Below, in pieces: positions 33,638-43,309 of a DNA stretch of 64,000 nt; position 1 is the first letter of the stretch; every line of letters starts with the position of its first letter. This stretch comes from Negativicutes bacterium (lineage in GTDB: Bacteria > Bacillota_C > Negativicutes > Sporomusales_B > JARLHX01). The DNA is taken from positions 124,001-188,000 of the forward strand of contig JARLHX010000179.1 of the NCBI GenBank assembly GCA_031292035.1. Reading direction: 5' to 3'. The notes under the pieces are model-generated. The model did not search any database and was not told where the DNA came from. It worked only from the letters and a program-made list of their open reading frames with translations. The position numbers were made by a program, and so were the translations under genes.

Positions 33638-34798
33638 TTAATTTTTTACGACGATTCCATCCTTCATAACGAAGGATAGGGCGCGAAGCGCCTGGATATC
33701 TTTTGCCACATCCCCTGTTACCGCCACCAAATCCGCTTTCTTGCCTTTTTCAATCGCGCCGACCAGATGTCCCAGTTCGCAAAGCTCCGCCGCCGAGCTG
33801 GTTATTCCCTGTAGAGCCCGGCCCACCTGCCCTCCCATGGTATTGACCACAAATATGACATCTTCGGTGATTTCCCCGTGAGTGGCATCTGTACCGATCG
33901 CCAGCTTCACTCCTGAAAGCAGCAGTTTCTTCTGGCTGGCCATGACTTCCTCGCGGTTTCGCCTCATTTCATGAACTGCCTTTTCGCTGACATTGGCCCA
34001 GCGGGCATCATTGAAATTGATCCTGGGAGTGAGGACAACCCACCTGTCGGCCTTGACCAGGCTTTCGATCTGCTCGTCAGTGGCGTAATAGGCGTGTTCA
34101 ATAACATCCACGCCCTGTTTAATGCACTGGGTCAGCCCCTCGCCGCCGATACAGTGGGTCGCAACCTTTTTCCCGACCCGGTGCGCCTCTTCAACCGCGG
34201 TTCTGATCTCTTCCGGGCTCATGTAATAGGGCAAAACTGCCGATTGGCGTGAATTGCCGGAAACAAATATTTTGATAAAGTCGGCACCACGCCTTAGATT
34301 CTCCCGTACAGCCGCTCTGATGGCCTCAACGCCGTCAAAAGCCGTCCCTACAAAGCCATGGGCATGGCTGGCCTTCAACCCGCGGGTGGCGGTTACGATC
34401 CGTGGTCCCTCGATCAGCCCCTGATTGACTGCATCTTTCAGATAAAGGTCAATGAAGTTTCTGTCGCCAAGACATCTGGAGGTGGTAACGCCGGCATATA
34501 AATCGGTCTTCATATTGACAATGGCCCGCACAATTAAGATCGGGTCAGGATCAGCCATGATCTGGGGATAGTTCTTCAATTGCGGTGAAAGCGCCAGATG
34601 ATCATGGGCATCGATGAAACCAGGTAACAGAGTGCAGCCTGCCAGCGCAATCAGTTTACCGTCTCCAACCGGAGGGGAGAAAGCAAAACCAACGTCGACA
34701 ATACGCTCATCCTCGACCCGCACCACCGGGTCCTTTTTGAATTCCCCGGCCATGCTGTCAAACATCCAGTCCGCTGTAATGAAGGTGGTCTCAGCCAT
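33638..34798 (-). CDS. Metal-dependent amidohydrolase
   Basis: 386 aa, amidohydrolase_1 type: FIDAHDHLAL (HxH), Lys of GADFIKIFVSG, two His (VATHCIGGEG and VIEHAYYATD) and Asp of AIGTDATHG. Related to imidazolonepropionase and Xaa-Pro-dipeptidase-like enzymes; substrate unknown. Start follows AGAAGGAGTGATGGTT. It sits between the dehydrogenase and the Tat amidohydrolase in one operon, so they likely act on successive steps of one ring or amide degradation route. Confidence 0.87.
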   Translation of the reverse strand: MAETTFITADWMFDSMAGEFKKDPVVRVEDERIVDVGFAFSPPVGDGKLIALAGCTLLPGFIDAHDHLALSPQLKNYPQIMADPDPILIVRAIVNMKTDLYAGVTTSRCLGDRNFIDLYLKDAVNQGLIEGPRIVTATRGLKASHAHGFVGTAFDGVEAIRAAVRENLRRGADFIKIFVSGNSRQSAVLPYYMSPEEIRTAVEEAHRVGKKVATHCIGGEGLTQCIKQGVDVIEHAYYATDEQIESLVKADRWVVLTPRINFNDARWANVSEKAVHEMRRNREEVMASQKKLLLSGVKLAIGTDATHGEITEDVIFVVNTMGGQVGRALQGITSSAAELCELGHLVGAIEKGKKADLVAVTGDVAKDIQALRALSFVMKDGIVVKN

Positions 34799-34836
34799 AA
34801 CACCATCACTCCTTCTTTGCCTTCTTGTTTGGCCCC

Positions 34837-35721
34837 TTACTTATAAAGCCTCTCAAGGGCGGTAAAAATTTCATGGAAATCCTTGGGCGGAACACCCTGG
34901 AAATGGTCTTTCAGTTTGAGTTCAGTCACCCAGCGCAGCTTGGCTTTGGTGGCAACCGACATCGTGCTGTCCATTTTCCCACTTTCCAGCGTCGCGATGA
35001 CCTCTTCCATTTCGTGTTCCCGGCGTTCAGAGTGAATAACTCCCCTGGTAAGCTGGCTGTTAATCATTTTCTTAAAGGGCTCGCCGGTCAGCGTTGCTTC
35101 CACCGAGGCCAGAACGTCGTCTTCGATGCCATACTTGTGACTGGCAATGGTCATTTCCAAAAGCAGCGCGACAAATCCCTTCATGAAAATACTGCGGAAC
35201 ATCTTCGACGCTGAGGCACTGCCGGCCGGTCCTTCCAAAAAGGTGAGGTTCATACCGAAGGCACTCAGTTGATCGTAAAAAAGTTTTGCCCCTTTGCCCG
35301 ATACCGAAATCGGGACTTTATGCCCATATGTCGGCACAGGCCCCATCACCGCCCCGTCAACGAAAAGGGCTACTGGGGAAATGATGACGTCGATTTCTTC
35401 TTTGGTCATCGGCGCTGCCGCGTTGATGTCGATATAAATCTGGTTGGCCTTAAGAAAAGGCTTACTCTCTTTGGCCAGCGGGACGGCTAAGTTCGCACTC
35501 ACCGCCGAAATCACGATATCGACGCTCTCCACCATTTCCTTGAGACTCGCCGCTAGCTTAACCCCTACTTCCGCCGCGCGTTTCTGGACCAACTCAGACT
35601 GGGGAGCGACATTCCAAAGCTTGTCGTAGGCAACAATTGTTTTCAGACCTTCTCCTGTTAAACCCTTGGCGATATTGTAGCTAGCCTCGCCATAGCCGAT
35701 AAAGCCGATATTCGGTTGCAT
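34837..35721 (-). CDS. NAD(P)-binding dehydrogenase with DUF1932 C-terminal domain
   Basis: 294 aa. N-terminal Rossmann motif IGFIGYGEASYNIAKGL (GxGxxS variant) with DINAAAPMTKEEID, as in 6-phosphogluconate/beta-hydroxyacid dehydrogenases, and a C-terminal helical domain of the DUF1932 type (GPAGSASASKMFRSIFMKGFVALLLE, including the catalytic Lys region). It probably oxidises a hydroxy acid in the same pathway as the adjacent amidohydrolases. I start at MQPNIG after GGGAGGATTTATT. Confidence 0.85.
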   Translation of the reverse strand: MQPNIGFIGYGEASYNIAKGLTGEGLKTIVAYDKLWNVAPQSELVQKRAAEVGVKLAASLKEMVESVDIVISAVSANLAVPLAKESKPFLKANQIYIDINAAAPMTKEEIDVIISPVALFVDGAVMGPVPTYGHKVPISVSGKGAKLFYDQLSAFGMNLTFLEGPAGSASASKMFRSIFMKGFVALLLEMTIASHKYGIEDDVLASVEATLTGEPFKKMINSQLTRGVIHSERREHEMEEVIATLESGKMDSTMSVATKAKLRWVTELKLKDHFQGVPPKDFHEIFTALERLYK

Positions 35722-35835
35722 AATAAATCCTCCCTTTTCCACCTGTTATTTTCAAAATTCCAAACCTTGTATACCTAGCACTACTATCGGCATATCACCC
35801 CCGACAATAAAATCTAATATCAAAAAATCCAAAAA

Positions 35836-36513
35836 TTAATCCTCTTCTTTGCGGCCATATTTTTTCCGGTAGGCCATACCGTTCAAAACATGCGTCCGCA
35901 TCACCGCCTCGGCCTGGTCAGCATCGTGGCCCTCAAGTGCCACGATAATACTTTCATGCTCACAGTTAATTTCATGGCGGCGGATTTCGTTGTAGGCTGT
36001 TAATGTTCTATTCCTCAGGATCATTTCATGGAAAAGACCTAGCAAGGCCTTCAGTTTCGCGTTTCCGGCATATTCGAAAATAATATTGTGCAGCTCGGTA
36101 TTGAGGGTCACTACCTCTGTGGCGACGGTAGTTGCAATTGATTTTTGCAATACCTGCCGCAGACGGCGAATGCCGACCTTATCCATGTGCTCGGCCGCCA
36201 GACGACACGCCAGTCCCTCCAGCACCTCACGACACTGGTAACTCTCCAGATACTCCTTTTCGCTCACCCGGCGTACACTCACACCACGCCACGGGGTGCT
36301 GGCAACCAGCCCTTCGGTGGCCAGACGGCGAAAGGCCTCCCGAACGGGTGTGGGGCTGACATTTAGCCACTGGGCGACTTCGGTTTCATTCAATTTGGTG
36401 TCTGGCGCAATTGTCCCTTGAAGGATTCCCGCCTTCAGTTGCTCATAGACCTGCTCACTCAATGTTCTGGCCTTGACAGCAGTCAGTTGGGAAAAGGGAA
36501 GCGGGGAATTCAC
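35836..36513 (-). CDS. GntR-family regulator (FCD/FadR type)
   Basis: 225 aa. N-terminal winged helix (LSEQVYEQLKAGILQGTIAPDTKLNETEVAQWLNVSPTPVREAFRRLATEGLV) and C-terminal helical FCD ligand-binding domain with metal-type His/Asp positions (LNTELHNIIFEYAGN, INCEHESIIVALEGHDADQAE, RTHVLNGM). It probably represses the three genes downstream until an acid substrate binds. GTG start after AGGCAGGAT. Confidence 0.92.
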   Translation of the reverse strand: MNSPLPFSQLTAVKARTLSEQVYEQLKAGILQGTIAPDTKLNETEVAQWLNVSPTPVREAFRRLATEGLVASTPWRGVSVRRVSEKEYLESYQCREVLEGLACRLAAEHMDKVGIRRLRQVLQKSIATTVATEVVTLNTELHNIIFEYAGNAKLKALLGLFHEMILRNRTLTAYNEIRRHEINCEHESIIVALEGHDADQAEAVMRTHVLNGMAYRKKYGRKEED

Positions 36514-36681
36514 AATGGCATCCTGCCTTTCTCACGCAAATATAGTCTGGAATAATTACCTTATTTTCTATATTCTATAGAATCTTGTCCTCACCTGCCC
36601 TGAATGAAAAATCTGAAAAATTTGTCTCCCCTTCTTTTAGCATGACGTTTTTACTGAAACGCCAAACGAGAAGCCAGCCGC

Positions 36682-36716
36682 AAAAAAGAAGCCCAGACCT
36701 TATGGCCGGGCTTCGC
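36682..36716 (-). terminator. Terminator of the large GAF-GGDEF-HD-GYP gene
   Basis: Minus strand GAAGCCCGGCC pairs with GGTCTGGGCTTC, followed by TTTTTT. Confidence 0.85.
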
Positions 36717-36746
36717 ATTTCCCCTCGCAGGATCAACAATAGCATG

Positions 36747-39700
36747 TTATTGACGCAAATCTGCTTCAATCATAGCAATGAATTTTTCAGCCAGAGCGGG
36801 ATCAAACTGCGTGCCGGAACAGCGTTTAATTTCGGCAATCGCGGCCTGAGGGCTCATCGCGCTCCGGTAAGGCCGGTCATTGGTCATGGCGTCGTAGGCA
36901 TCGACAATACTGAGGATCCTGCATTCGAGAGGGATTTCTTCTCCGGCGATGCCCAGCGGATATCCCTGACCGTTCCAGTATTCCTGGTGCTTTAAAATCC
37001 AATCGGAAATCGGCTCAAGGATGGGCGACGACCTGGCGATGCGAAAGCCAATCTCGCAATGCCGCCTCATATTGGCCATTTCTTCGTCAGTCAATCGGCC
37101 GGGCTTGTTCAGGATGCTGTCCGAAATACCCACCTTGCCGATATCGTGAAACTTAGCGAAAAGACGCAGATCGGGGATACTGCCCTGAGGCAGCTCCAAC
37201 ATGCTCCCCATCCGTTCCATCAGCTCACCAAGCCTGTCGGCATGACCCTCGGTAATATGATCCCTGGCTTCAAGGGCCTCCATCATGGTGTTGACGATGG
37301 CGCTGCGAATGCTCTGGCTCTGGTGCATCTTCTGCCGGTACATATTGCTGTCCGCTTCCTTAAACACTCTGTCAAAATGAGCGCCGTCCGACCCTTTTGC
37401 CCAACTGATCGACAGACTCAGGGGTAATTGAGGATTATTGCTGTTAAATTTGGCGACATGCTCTCTGTACTGCTTCTCCATGGCCTCCAACCGTTGGTTG
37501 GAAGGTTCGTACAATACCACCGCAAACTCATCACCGCCGATCCTGGCAACAAAATCGGGCTTCACGATGTTTGTGTTTAAGATGGCGGCCACCTTTTGCA
37601 ACAATTCGTCGCCTTGACGGTGTCCCAACGTGTCATTAATCAATTTCAGGCCGTCGACATCGCAGACAAATACGCCGATGCCCTTCACATTTCTGCTTTG
37701 CAGCCGTAACGTCTCTTCCTCAAAATAGGTGCGGTTGAATACCCCGGTCAACGCGTCGTGAAGACTGAGGAATTCCACCCGCTCTTTCGATAACCGGGCG
37801 TCGGTCACGTCCCTCACCAGAACCAGCACCTCGGTGCTGCTCATTCGCGAAAACCGGGTCTCGCGGTAACGAAGGACTCCATCTCTATTCATCCTAAAGT
37901 CATACACTTGCGTCACGCCAGTTGCCAATGCCTTCCCAATATACTCCATAAAATGCCGGGCAATTTCCTCCGGCAGCATTTCCTCAACCTTTTGCCCGAT
38001 TACGACTTCTTTTGCGTCGACGAAATAATCGAATTCGGCCGCCTTTTCATAATCCAAAAGGACCCCGGCCTTGTCAAAAATAAGAATCAGGTCAGGAATG
38101 GCTTCCAGCATCGCGTCCTTCTGCGATTCCAGCTTGATCCTCTCTTCCAGTTCATGCTTCAAGTTGGTATGGAGGGTAGCATTTTCCAAGGCGATGGCCG
38201 CAAGCTGGGCAAACTGTTCCAGCAGAGAAATCGTTTCGGCGGTAAATTCTTGTCCCGGCTCGGCATAGGCCAAGCCAAGCGTGCCGACCACTTCGCTGCC
38301 TGACTTTAATGGGATATGCATATTGGCGTGTATTCTTTGGACGCCGGGAATCCGGTTACCCCAGGTGTTGTAATCTGGAACAACTACAGTGCGGCCCAGG
38401 TGATATGCTTCACTGACCAAGCCTTCACCGAGTTTGATCCGATATCCGCCATCCTCTTTATCGATACCGACAGCAATTTTTCGTTCGAAATACCCTTCCT
38501 CAGGGTTGAGCAGCATAATAAAAGCGATATCAGCCCCGGACAATTGGGCGGCCCGCTGAATGATGGCCTGCAGGACAGCGTCAATCTCCAGGCGATTCAT
38601 CAAGGCCAGAGTAATTTCGTGCAAAGTGGATAATACGGCGTTCTGCCGACTGATCTGGGTGTTCACATGTGCAATTTGAGCAAACTGCACGCGGAGATTT
38701 TCTTCTGTGGCCGCTAATTCCTCATGTGTCGAAGTCAGTTCCTCATAACTTGCATACAGCCTTTTTTCCGACTCGGCCAGCTCAGAATACACCCAGGCAT
38801 TGCCTAACGCAATCGAAGCCAATTCGGCAAACCGTTCGACCAGTGCCACATCAGCGTCGGTAATCTTTCGGCCCTTGTCGGCAAAAGCAATGCCGAACGA
38901 GCCAATCACCTCTCCGCCTGACAGCAACGGCACATGCATGTTGGCGCCCAGGTCGCTATAAGAAGCTCCCTGACGTCGTTTATCCCAGATACTGTAATCA
39001 TTCACCACCACTGTGCGCCCCTGCCGATAGACTTCGCCGAACAACCCATCCTCCAGTTTCACCCTGCGCCCCACATCCTCGGCAAATAGCCCGACACCGA
39101 TTTTGCGCTCGGCATACTGCCGCTCGCGGTCGAGAACAATGACGGTGGCGTGCTCGGCACCGGTCAATCGCCCCGCCGTGGCGGCGATGGTCTTGAGAAC
39201 ATCGTCGACATCCAGGCGGTTCATCAGCCCCAACGAAGTTTCGTGCAACACCGCCAGAAGCTCATTCTGCCTGGAAATGTTATCATTTGTCACCATGGCC
39301 TCGTCGTATTGGGCCCGCAGCTCTTCTTCCGCCGCAGTTAGCTCCGCATTGCTTACCGCAAGTTCCAGGTGAGTCGTTCTGAGTTTCTTTTCCGAATCAG
39401 ATAATGAAGTGTACAAACGGGCATTTTCGAGGGCGACAGACGCCAACCCGGCAAAACGTTCGAGCAGTTCAACATGATGTGTTCCAAAATCCGACTGGAT
39501 ATCCTGCTGGAAGGCCAGGGCAAAACTGCCGATAACCTCCCGTTTTACCTTGAGCGGTACTTGAACCATCAAGGAAACCTTGTCCAAAGAACTTCCTACC
39601 AGTCTCTCCGGCCAGATACTATAATTTTCGACGACAAAACTGCGACCGGTCTGAATCACCCGGCCCGCCATCCCGACTCCGGGACTCATTACATAGCCGA

Positions 39701-41072
39701 TATACCCTGCAAAAAGCCCCAGTCCGGCTTTAATTTCAATAACCTGTTTTTCTTTTTGCAGCAGGCAGATAAACCCATCCGCCGTACCGACAAGCTCGGA
39801 GGCACGAAGAATAATCTGTCGCAGCAGGATGTCTGCATCCAATTGTTCGACAAGGCTGACGGTCGTTTCATTCAAGGCTGCCAAGAGCTCTTTTTGCTGC
39901 GTAATATGCTTGTACTGCAAACGAAGTTCTTCTTCGGTGGCGACCAGTTCTTCGTGCGAGGCCGACAGGTTTTGATGGCTGGCCTGAAGCTGCTGTTCAC
40001 TGGCATGAAGCTGTTCGGCAATCTGCCGCTGCCGCCGAATCTGGCGCCACATCATGGCGAATGCCAGCAGAACTACCAATGAAAATGCGGCCGCTATTCC
40101 TAAATAGACATTCCGGCGCGCATATGCCGGTGCCAGTGCTGTATCTTCGGCAACCGCTACCAGTACCATCAAGGAATAATCCGCCAGGACGGCAAACGTT
40201 CCCGACCGGTTTATTCCCCCAATTACCCCTTGGGATCGATACGAGCCTTCCAGCAGCCCCTGACTGGCAAAAGCTACTGCCGGATGCCGCCGAAAGGCCT
40301 CGGAGATCGCCGGGGTAATTTCTCCGGGGGCACGGGCCAGAATGGTGCCGTCGACTTTCGTCAAGGAGATGGCATAGTCTTGCCCCAGGTTCAACTGGGC
40401 AAATAAATTCTTGAAATAATTTTGATTAAAACCGACCGCCACGACCCCGGCGAAATTGCCGTTTTTGTCGTTTAGCCGCCGGCTAATGAATATCGACGGT
40501 TCCCCGGACGCACGATTGACATAAGGTTTGGAAATATAAATTTTATCGCTGTTGTCGCCCTGCAATCCCTTGAAATGCTCGCGGTCGGCAATATTGATCC
40601 CAGACGGGGTGGGCACGGCGCTGTATATCAAGTCCCCAGCGGCGTCAGCCACAGCAATCTGGTTGATGACTCCTTTTTTCAGCACATCGCGCAGCAGCGC
40701 CTGATGATAATTATCGAGAATTCCGTCGTCCTCGATATCCTCCTTCATGCCCTTGAGGATGAAGTCGGCCTCGGAAAAAGTACTCTGAGTATTTTCCTTC
40801 AAGATTAGCGCCAAATTCTCGTTAATGGCGCCAACCTCCTCCAGACGCGCAGAAACCTCCCTATCAGCCATCCTTGCCGCCGCCCAAAAAGCAAAAAGCG
40901 AGATGAACAGCGCTAAAAGACAGATAAAGACGGTGGTCATATGATAAAGTTTTTGGGAATGTTTCAGCATAGGATCTGCCGCCAGCGGATATTTTAAAGG
41001 CATGATAGTCTCCTTGATAGAAAAAGTGCTTTCCGGTATATCAAATTCAGACAAGTGGTCATTTTCTGACAT
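36747..41072 (-). CDS. Membrane sensor with Cache, three GAF, PAS, GGDEF and HD-GYP domains
   Basis: 1441 aa. A membrane helix (about 46-68), an extracytoplasmic Cache-like domain (about 70-310), a second helix (about 320-340, GIAAAFSLVVLLAFAMMW), coiled coils, three GAF domains (about 400-950), a PAS-like domain (about 980-1090), GGDEF with intact RIGGDEF, and a C-terminal HD-GYP domain (FHDIGKVG, HQEYWNGQGYP). It can in principle both make and degrade c-di-GMP. Start ATG at 41072 after TAGGAAA. Its cytoplasmic part is paralogous to the protein at 45162-47972. Confidence 0.93.
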   Translation of the reverse strand: MSENDHLSEFDIPESTFSIKETIMPLKYPLAADPMLKHSQKLYHMTTVFICLLALFISLFAFWAAARMADREVSARLEEVGAINENLALILKENTQSTFSEADFILKGMKEDIEDDGILDNYHQALLRDVLKKGVINQIAVADAAGDLIYSAVPTPSGINIADREHFKGLQGDNSDKIYISKPYVNRASGEPSIFISRRLNDKNGNFAGVVAVGFNQNYFKNLFAQLNLGQDYAISLTKVDGTILARAPGEITPAISEAFRRHPAVAFASQGLLEGSYRSQGVIGGINRSGTFAVLADYSLMVLVAVAEDTALAPAYARRNVYLGIAAAFSLVVLLAFAMMWRQIRRQRQIAEQLHASEQQLQASHQNLSASHEELVATEEELRLQYKHITQQKELLAALNETTVSLVEQLDADILLRQIILRASELVGTADGFICLLQKEKQVIEIKAGLGLFAGYIGYVMSPGVGMAGRVIQTGRSFVVENYSIWPERLVGSSLDKVSLMVQVPLKVKREVIGSFALAFQQDIQSDFGTHHVELLERFAGLASVALENARLYTSLSDSEKKLRTTHLELAVSNAELTAAEEELRAQYDEAMVTNDNISRQNELLAVLHETSLGLMNRLDVDDVLKTIAATAGRLTGAEHATVIVLDRERQYAERKIGVGLFAEDVGRRVKLEDGLFGEVYRQGRTVVVNDYSIWDKRRQGASYSDLGANMHVPLLSGGEVIGSFGIAFADKGRKITDADVALVERFAELASIALGNAWVYSELAESEKRLYASYEELTSTHEELAATEENLRVQFAQIAHVNTQISRQNAVLSTLHEITLALMNRLEIDAVLQAIIQRAAQLSGADIAFIMLLNPEEGYFERKIAVGIDKEDGGYRIKLGEGLVSEAYHLGRTVVVPDYNTWGNRIPGVQRIHANMHIPLKSGSEVVGTLGLAYAEPGQEFTAETISLLEQFAQLAAIALENATLHTNLKHELEERIKLESQKDAMLEAIPDLILIFDKAGVLLDYEKAAEFDYFVDAKEVVIGQKVEEMLPEEIARHFMEYIGKALATGVTQVYDFRMNRDGVLRYRETRFSRMSSTEVLVLVRDVTDARLSKERVEFLSLHDALTGVFNRTYFEEETLRLQSRNVKGIGVFVCDVDGLKLINDTLGHRQGDELLQKVAAILNTNIVKPDFVARIGGDEFAVVLYEPSNQRLEAMEKQYREHVAKFNSNNPQLPLSLSISWAKGSDGAHFDRVFKEADSNMYRQKMHQSQSIRSAIVNTMMEALEARDHITEGHADRLGELMERMGSMLELPQGSIPDLRLFAKFHDIGKVGISDSILNKPGRLTDEEMANMRRHCEIGFRIARSSPILEPISDWILKHQEYWNGQGYPLGIAGEEIPLECRILSIVDAYDAMTNDRPYRSAMSPQAAIAEIKRCSGTQFDPALAEKFIAMIEADLRQ

Positions 41073-41314
41073 GTTTTTCCTACTTCTCAACACAACTCAA
41101 CTTATCACAAACTACATTAAAAGACAAGGTAATCGGCTGCCAGCTGGATGGGACTTTGGTCCCATCCGGCCAGAACCGCAGCGAACTACCGTCCGTCGTT
41201 TTTTTTGTATGCCCGGCTCGTTCCGTCTGCACACCATTTTTCGCAAAATCTTTTTCCCCCACCGGCAATTGGCTCAGCAACCCGCCCCAGCCTGTGATAA
41301 TGGCAAAATTAGTC

Positions 41315-41343
41315 TTTACCTTGCTCGCAAATTGAGTTATAAT
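41315..41343 (+). promoter_or_regulatory. Sigma-A promoter of the HprK/PEPCK-like gene
   Basis: TTTACC (41315-41320), 17-bp spacer, TATAAT (41338-41343). Confidence 0.75.
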
Positions 41344-41351
41344 AAAAAATG

Positions 41352-41368
41352 TGTTTTCCGCGAAAACA
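41352..41368. promoter_or_regulatory. Candidate operator at the transcription start
   Basis: TGTTTTC-CGC-GAAAACA, perfect 7-bp inverted repeat 8 bp after the -10 box, where a repressor would block transcription. Confidence 0.5.
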
Positions 41369-41400
41369 ACATTCCTTGTCAGGAGTGTTGTTTTGTTCAT
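41363..41400 (+). terminator. Leader hairpin, possible attenuator
   Basis: AAAACAACATTCCT pairs with AGGAGTGTTGTTTT (one mismatch) followed by a T-rich run, about 80 nt before the start codon. Confidence 0.5.
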
Positions 41401-41479
41401 TTTTCGGGGTTTTGAATATTGTATACACACGATGTTTACAATCCCAGTACCGACAATATGCTAAGGAGTGAATCTGGAA

Positions 41480-43240
41480 ATGAATGCAATTCCAAGTAAA
41501 ATCGTTGACAACAAGGCTATCATCCGCCTGAAAGACCGGGTATGTGATACGCCGGAAGAACTTCTGTCCAGCGACCTGTTTGCCCGGGTGCTGACAATGG
41601 CCGTTGAGGCCCTGGTGAAAAGAAACTCCATTTTGCTGGACATATTTGAAGATAAGCAAAATATCACCGAAAAGGATATCAAATTATTGATTGAATCCTT
41701 GCACTACTTATGCAAAATGCCGGTCAACCTGATCAGTCAGGTTGTGAAAGGCTCGGAGCAGTTTGCCAAAGATCCGGCGCTGCTAAACGACTTTATTCAG
41801 TATCTCTACAACTACTGGCGTAATTTCAACCGGTTTATCGTCTGTTTTTCCGAGCAGGATCGCCTCCAGGACCGACCTTACCGTACCTTTCATGCCACCA
41901 TTGAGCAGCTGAATCATCTTGTGCGTAAAGCCTACCGGGACTTGCAGGACAATGTTTCCCATCACCCCAAAGTTTTCCGGCAGGTGGTCGCCGGGGCCGA
42001 GCTGGCGTGCATCAGCGTCAAAAGAAAGCTGCCGTTTCAGGGAGAAAAGTACCAAATCCTCAACGACATTCAGATCATTCGCCAGGTCTGCGTTTATCCC
42101 CCCCTGGTCCTCGACCCGCCGATGAACAAACGCACCGGTGCTTTTGAACGGGTCCACCAAAACCCCATGGACATTGTAACCATAAACCCGGACGAATGGC
42201 TTTGCTATCCGGCGAAGGTCGGCCCGCTGGTGGTGAATGTCTATTTCCATGAACGGTTTTTTGATCTCGGCTTTTCCCTTTGCAATCTGTTTGAAATCGC
42301 CGACGACCCTGAACTGGATAATCGGCCTGACGCCATTTACTTATTTGGTGTGCCAGGCAACGCCCTTGACGGTCTGGCGGCCCTCCCCACGGTTTTCTAT
42401 GATGATACCGAAAATGATATGTTTGTGGGTGCCGTCCCCAACGATGATAAATTCGGCTATTTTGGCTACTTGAAAAAAATGGTACTGACCCTCCACAATA
42501 TCCGGATGATGAAAGAGGGCAACATGCCCTTTCATGGCGCCATGGCCAAAATTGTTCTCAAAGGAAATAAGTCAGCCAGCATCCTGATCATGGGTGACAG
42601 CGGCGCCGGCAAGTCGGAAACACTGGAAGCCTTCCGCGTGCTGGGGGCAGATTATATCCAGGATATCACCGTGGTTGCTGATGACATGGGTTCCCTGTCC
42701 ATCAACGATGATGGCGACGTTATAGCCTATGGCACCGAAATCGGCGCCTATGTCCGGCTGGATGACCTAAACCCGGGTTACGCCTTCGGTCAGATTGACC
42801 GGGCCATCATCATGAATCCCAGCGAAAAGAATGCCCGCACCATCCTGCCTATCACCAGCTATGACAACATCATCAAGGGGCATAAAGTGGATTTTGTCCT
42901 GTATTGTAATAATTTCGAGCAAATCGACGAAGACAATCCGATCATCGAGCAATTCAACTCTGTGGCAGAGGCCATCAAGGTCTTCCGGTCCGGGGCGGTA
43001 ATGAGCAAAGGTACCACCACATCAACCGGCCTGGTGCACACTTACTTCGCCAACGTGTTCGGCCCGGTCCAATACCGGCAGACCCACGAGAAAATCGCCG
43101 AACGATTCTTCGCCCAATTCTTTGCCAACGGGATATTCGTAGGCCAGATGCGTACGCGACTCAGCATGGCGGGCTGGGAGCGAAAAGGCCCGGAAGATGC
43201 CGCTAAAGAACTGCTGGAAATGATCCAGCACATGCCTTAA
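41480..43240 (+). CDS. HprK/PEPCK-like P-loop protein
   Basis: 586 aa. A long N-terminal region with helices is followed by a PEPCK/HprK-like P-loop core: Walker A GDSGAGKSET at about residue 371, then VVADD and an IGAYVRLDDL stretch. The GDSGxGKSE plus VADD pair is closest to HPr kinase/phosphorylase, but the protein is twice the length of HprK and no HprK N-terminal domain is seen. It could be a protein kinase or carboxykinase-like enzyme. ATG at 41480 is preferred (AAGGAG at 41463). It has a promoter, operator-like palindrome and leader hairpin of its own. Confidence 0.75.
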   Translation: MNAIPSKIVDNKAIIRLKDRVCDTPEELLSSDLFARVLTMAVEALVKRNSILLDIFEDKQNITEKDIKLLIESLHYLCKMPVNLISQVVKGSEQFAKDPALLNDFIQYLYNYWRNFNRFIVCFSEQDRLQDRPYRTFHATIEQLNHLVRKAYRDLQDNVSHHPKVFRQVVAGAELACISVKRKLPFQGEKYQILNDIQIIRQVCVYPPLVLDPPMNKRTGAFERVHQNPMDIVTINPDEWLCYPAKVGPLVVNVYFHERFFDLGFSLCNLFEIADDPELDNRPDAIYLFGVPGNALDGLAALPTVFYDDTENDMFVGAVPNDDKFGYFGYLKKMVLTLHNIRMMKEGNMPFHGAMAKIVLKGNKSASILIMGDSGAGKSETLEAFRVLGADYIQDITVVADDMGSLSINDDGDVIAYGTEIGAYVRLDDLNPGYAFGQIDRAIIMNPSEKNARTILPITSYDNIIKGHKVDFVLYCNNFEQIDEDNPIIEQFNSVAEAIKVFRSGAVMSKGTTTSTGLVHTYFANVFGPVQYRQTHEKIAERFFAQFFANGIFVGQMRTRLSMAGWERKGPEDAAKELLEMIQHMP

Positions 43241-43256
43241 TCATCGCCTTGAAAAA

Positions 43257-43287
43257 GAAGTCTGGCCACTATGGCCAGACTTCTTTT
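43257..43287 (+). terminator. Terminator of the HprK/PEPCK-like gene
   Basis: GAAGTCTGGCC-act-at-GGCCAGACTTC followed by TTTTG. Confidence 0.9.
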
Positions 43288-43309
43288 GATTTATCCCATA
43301 GCCAGATTC

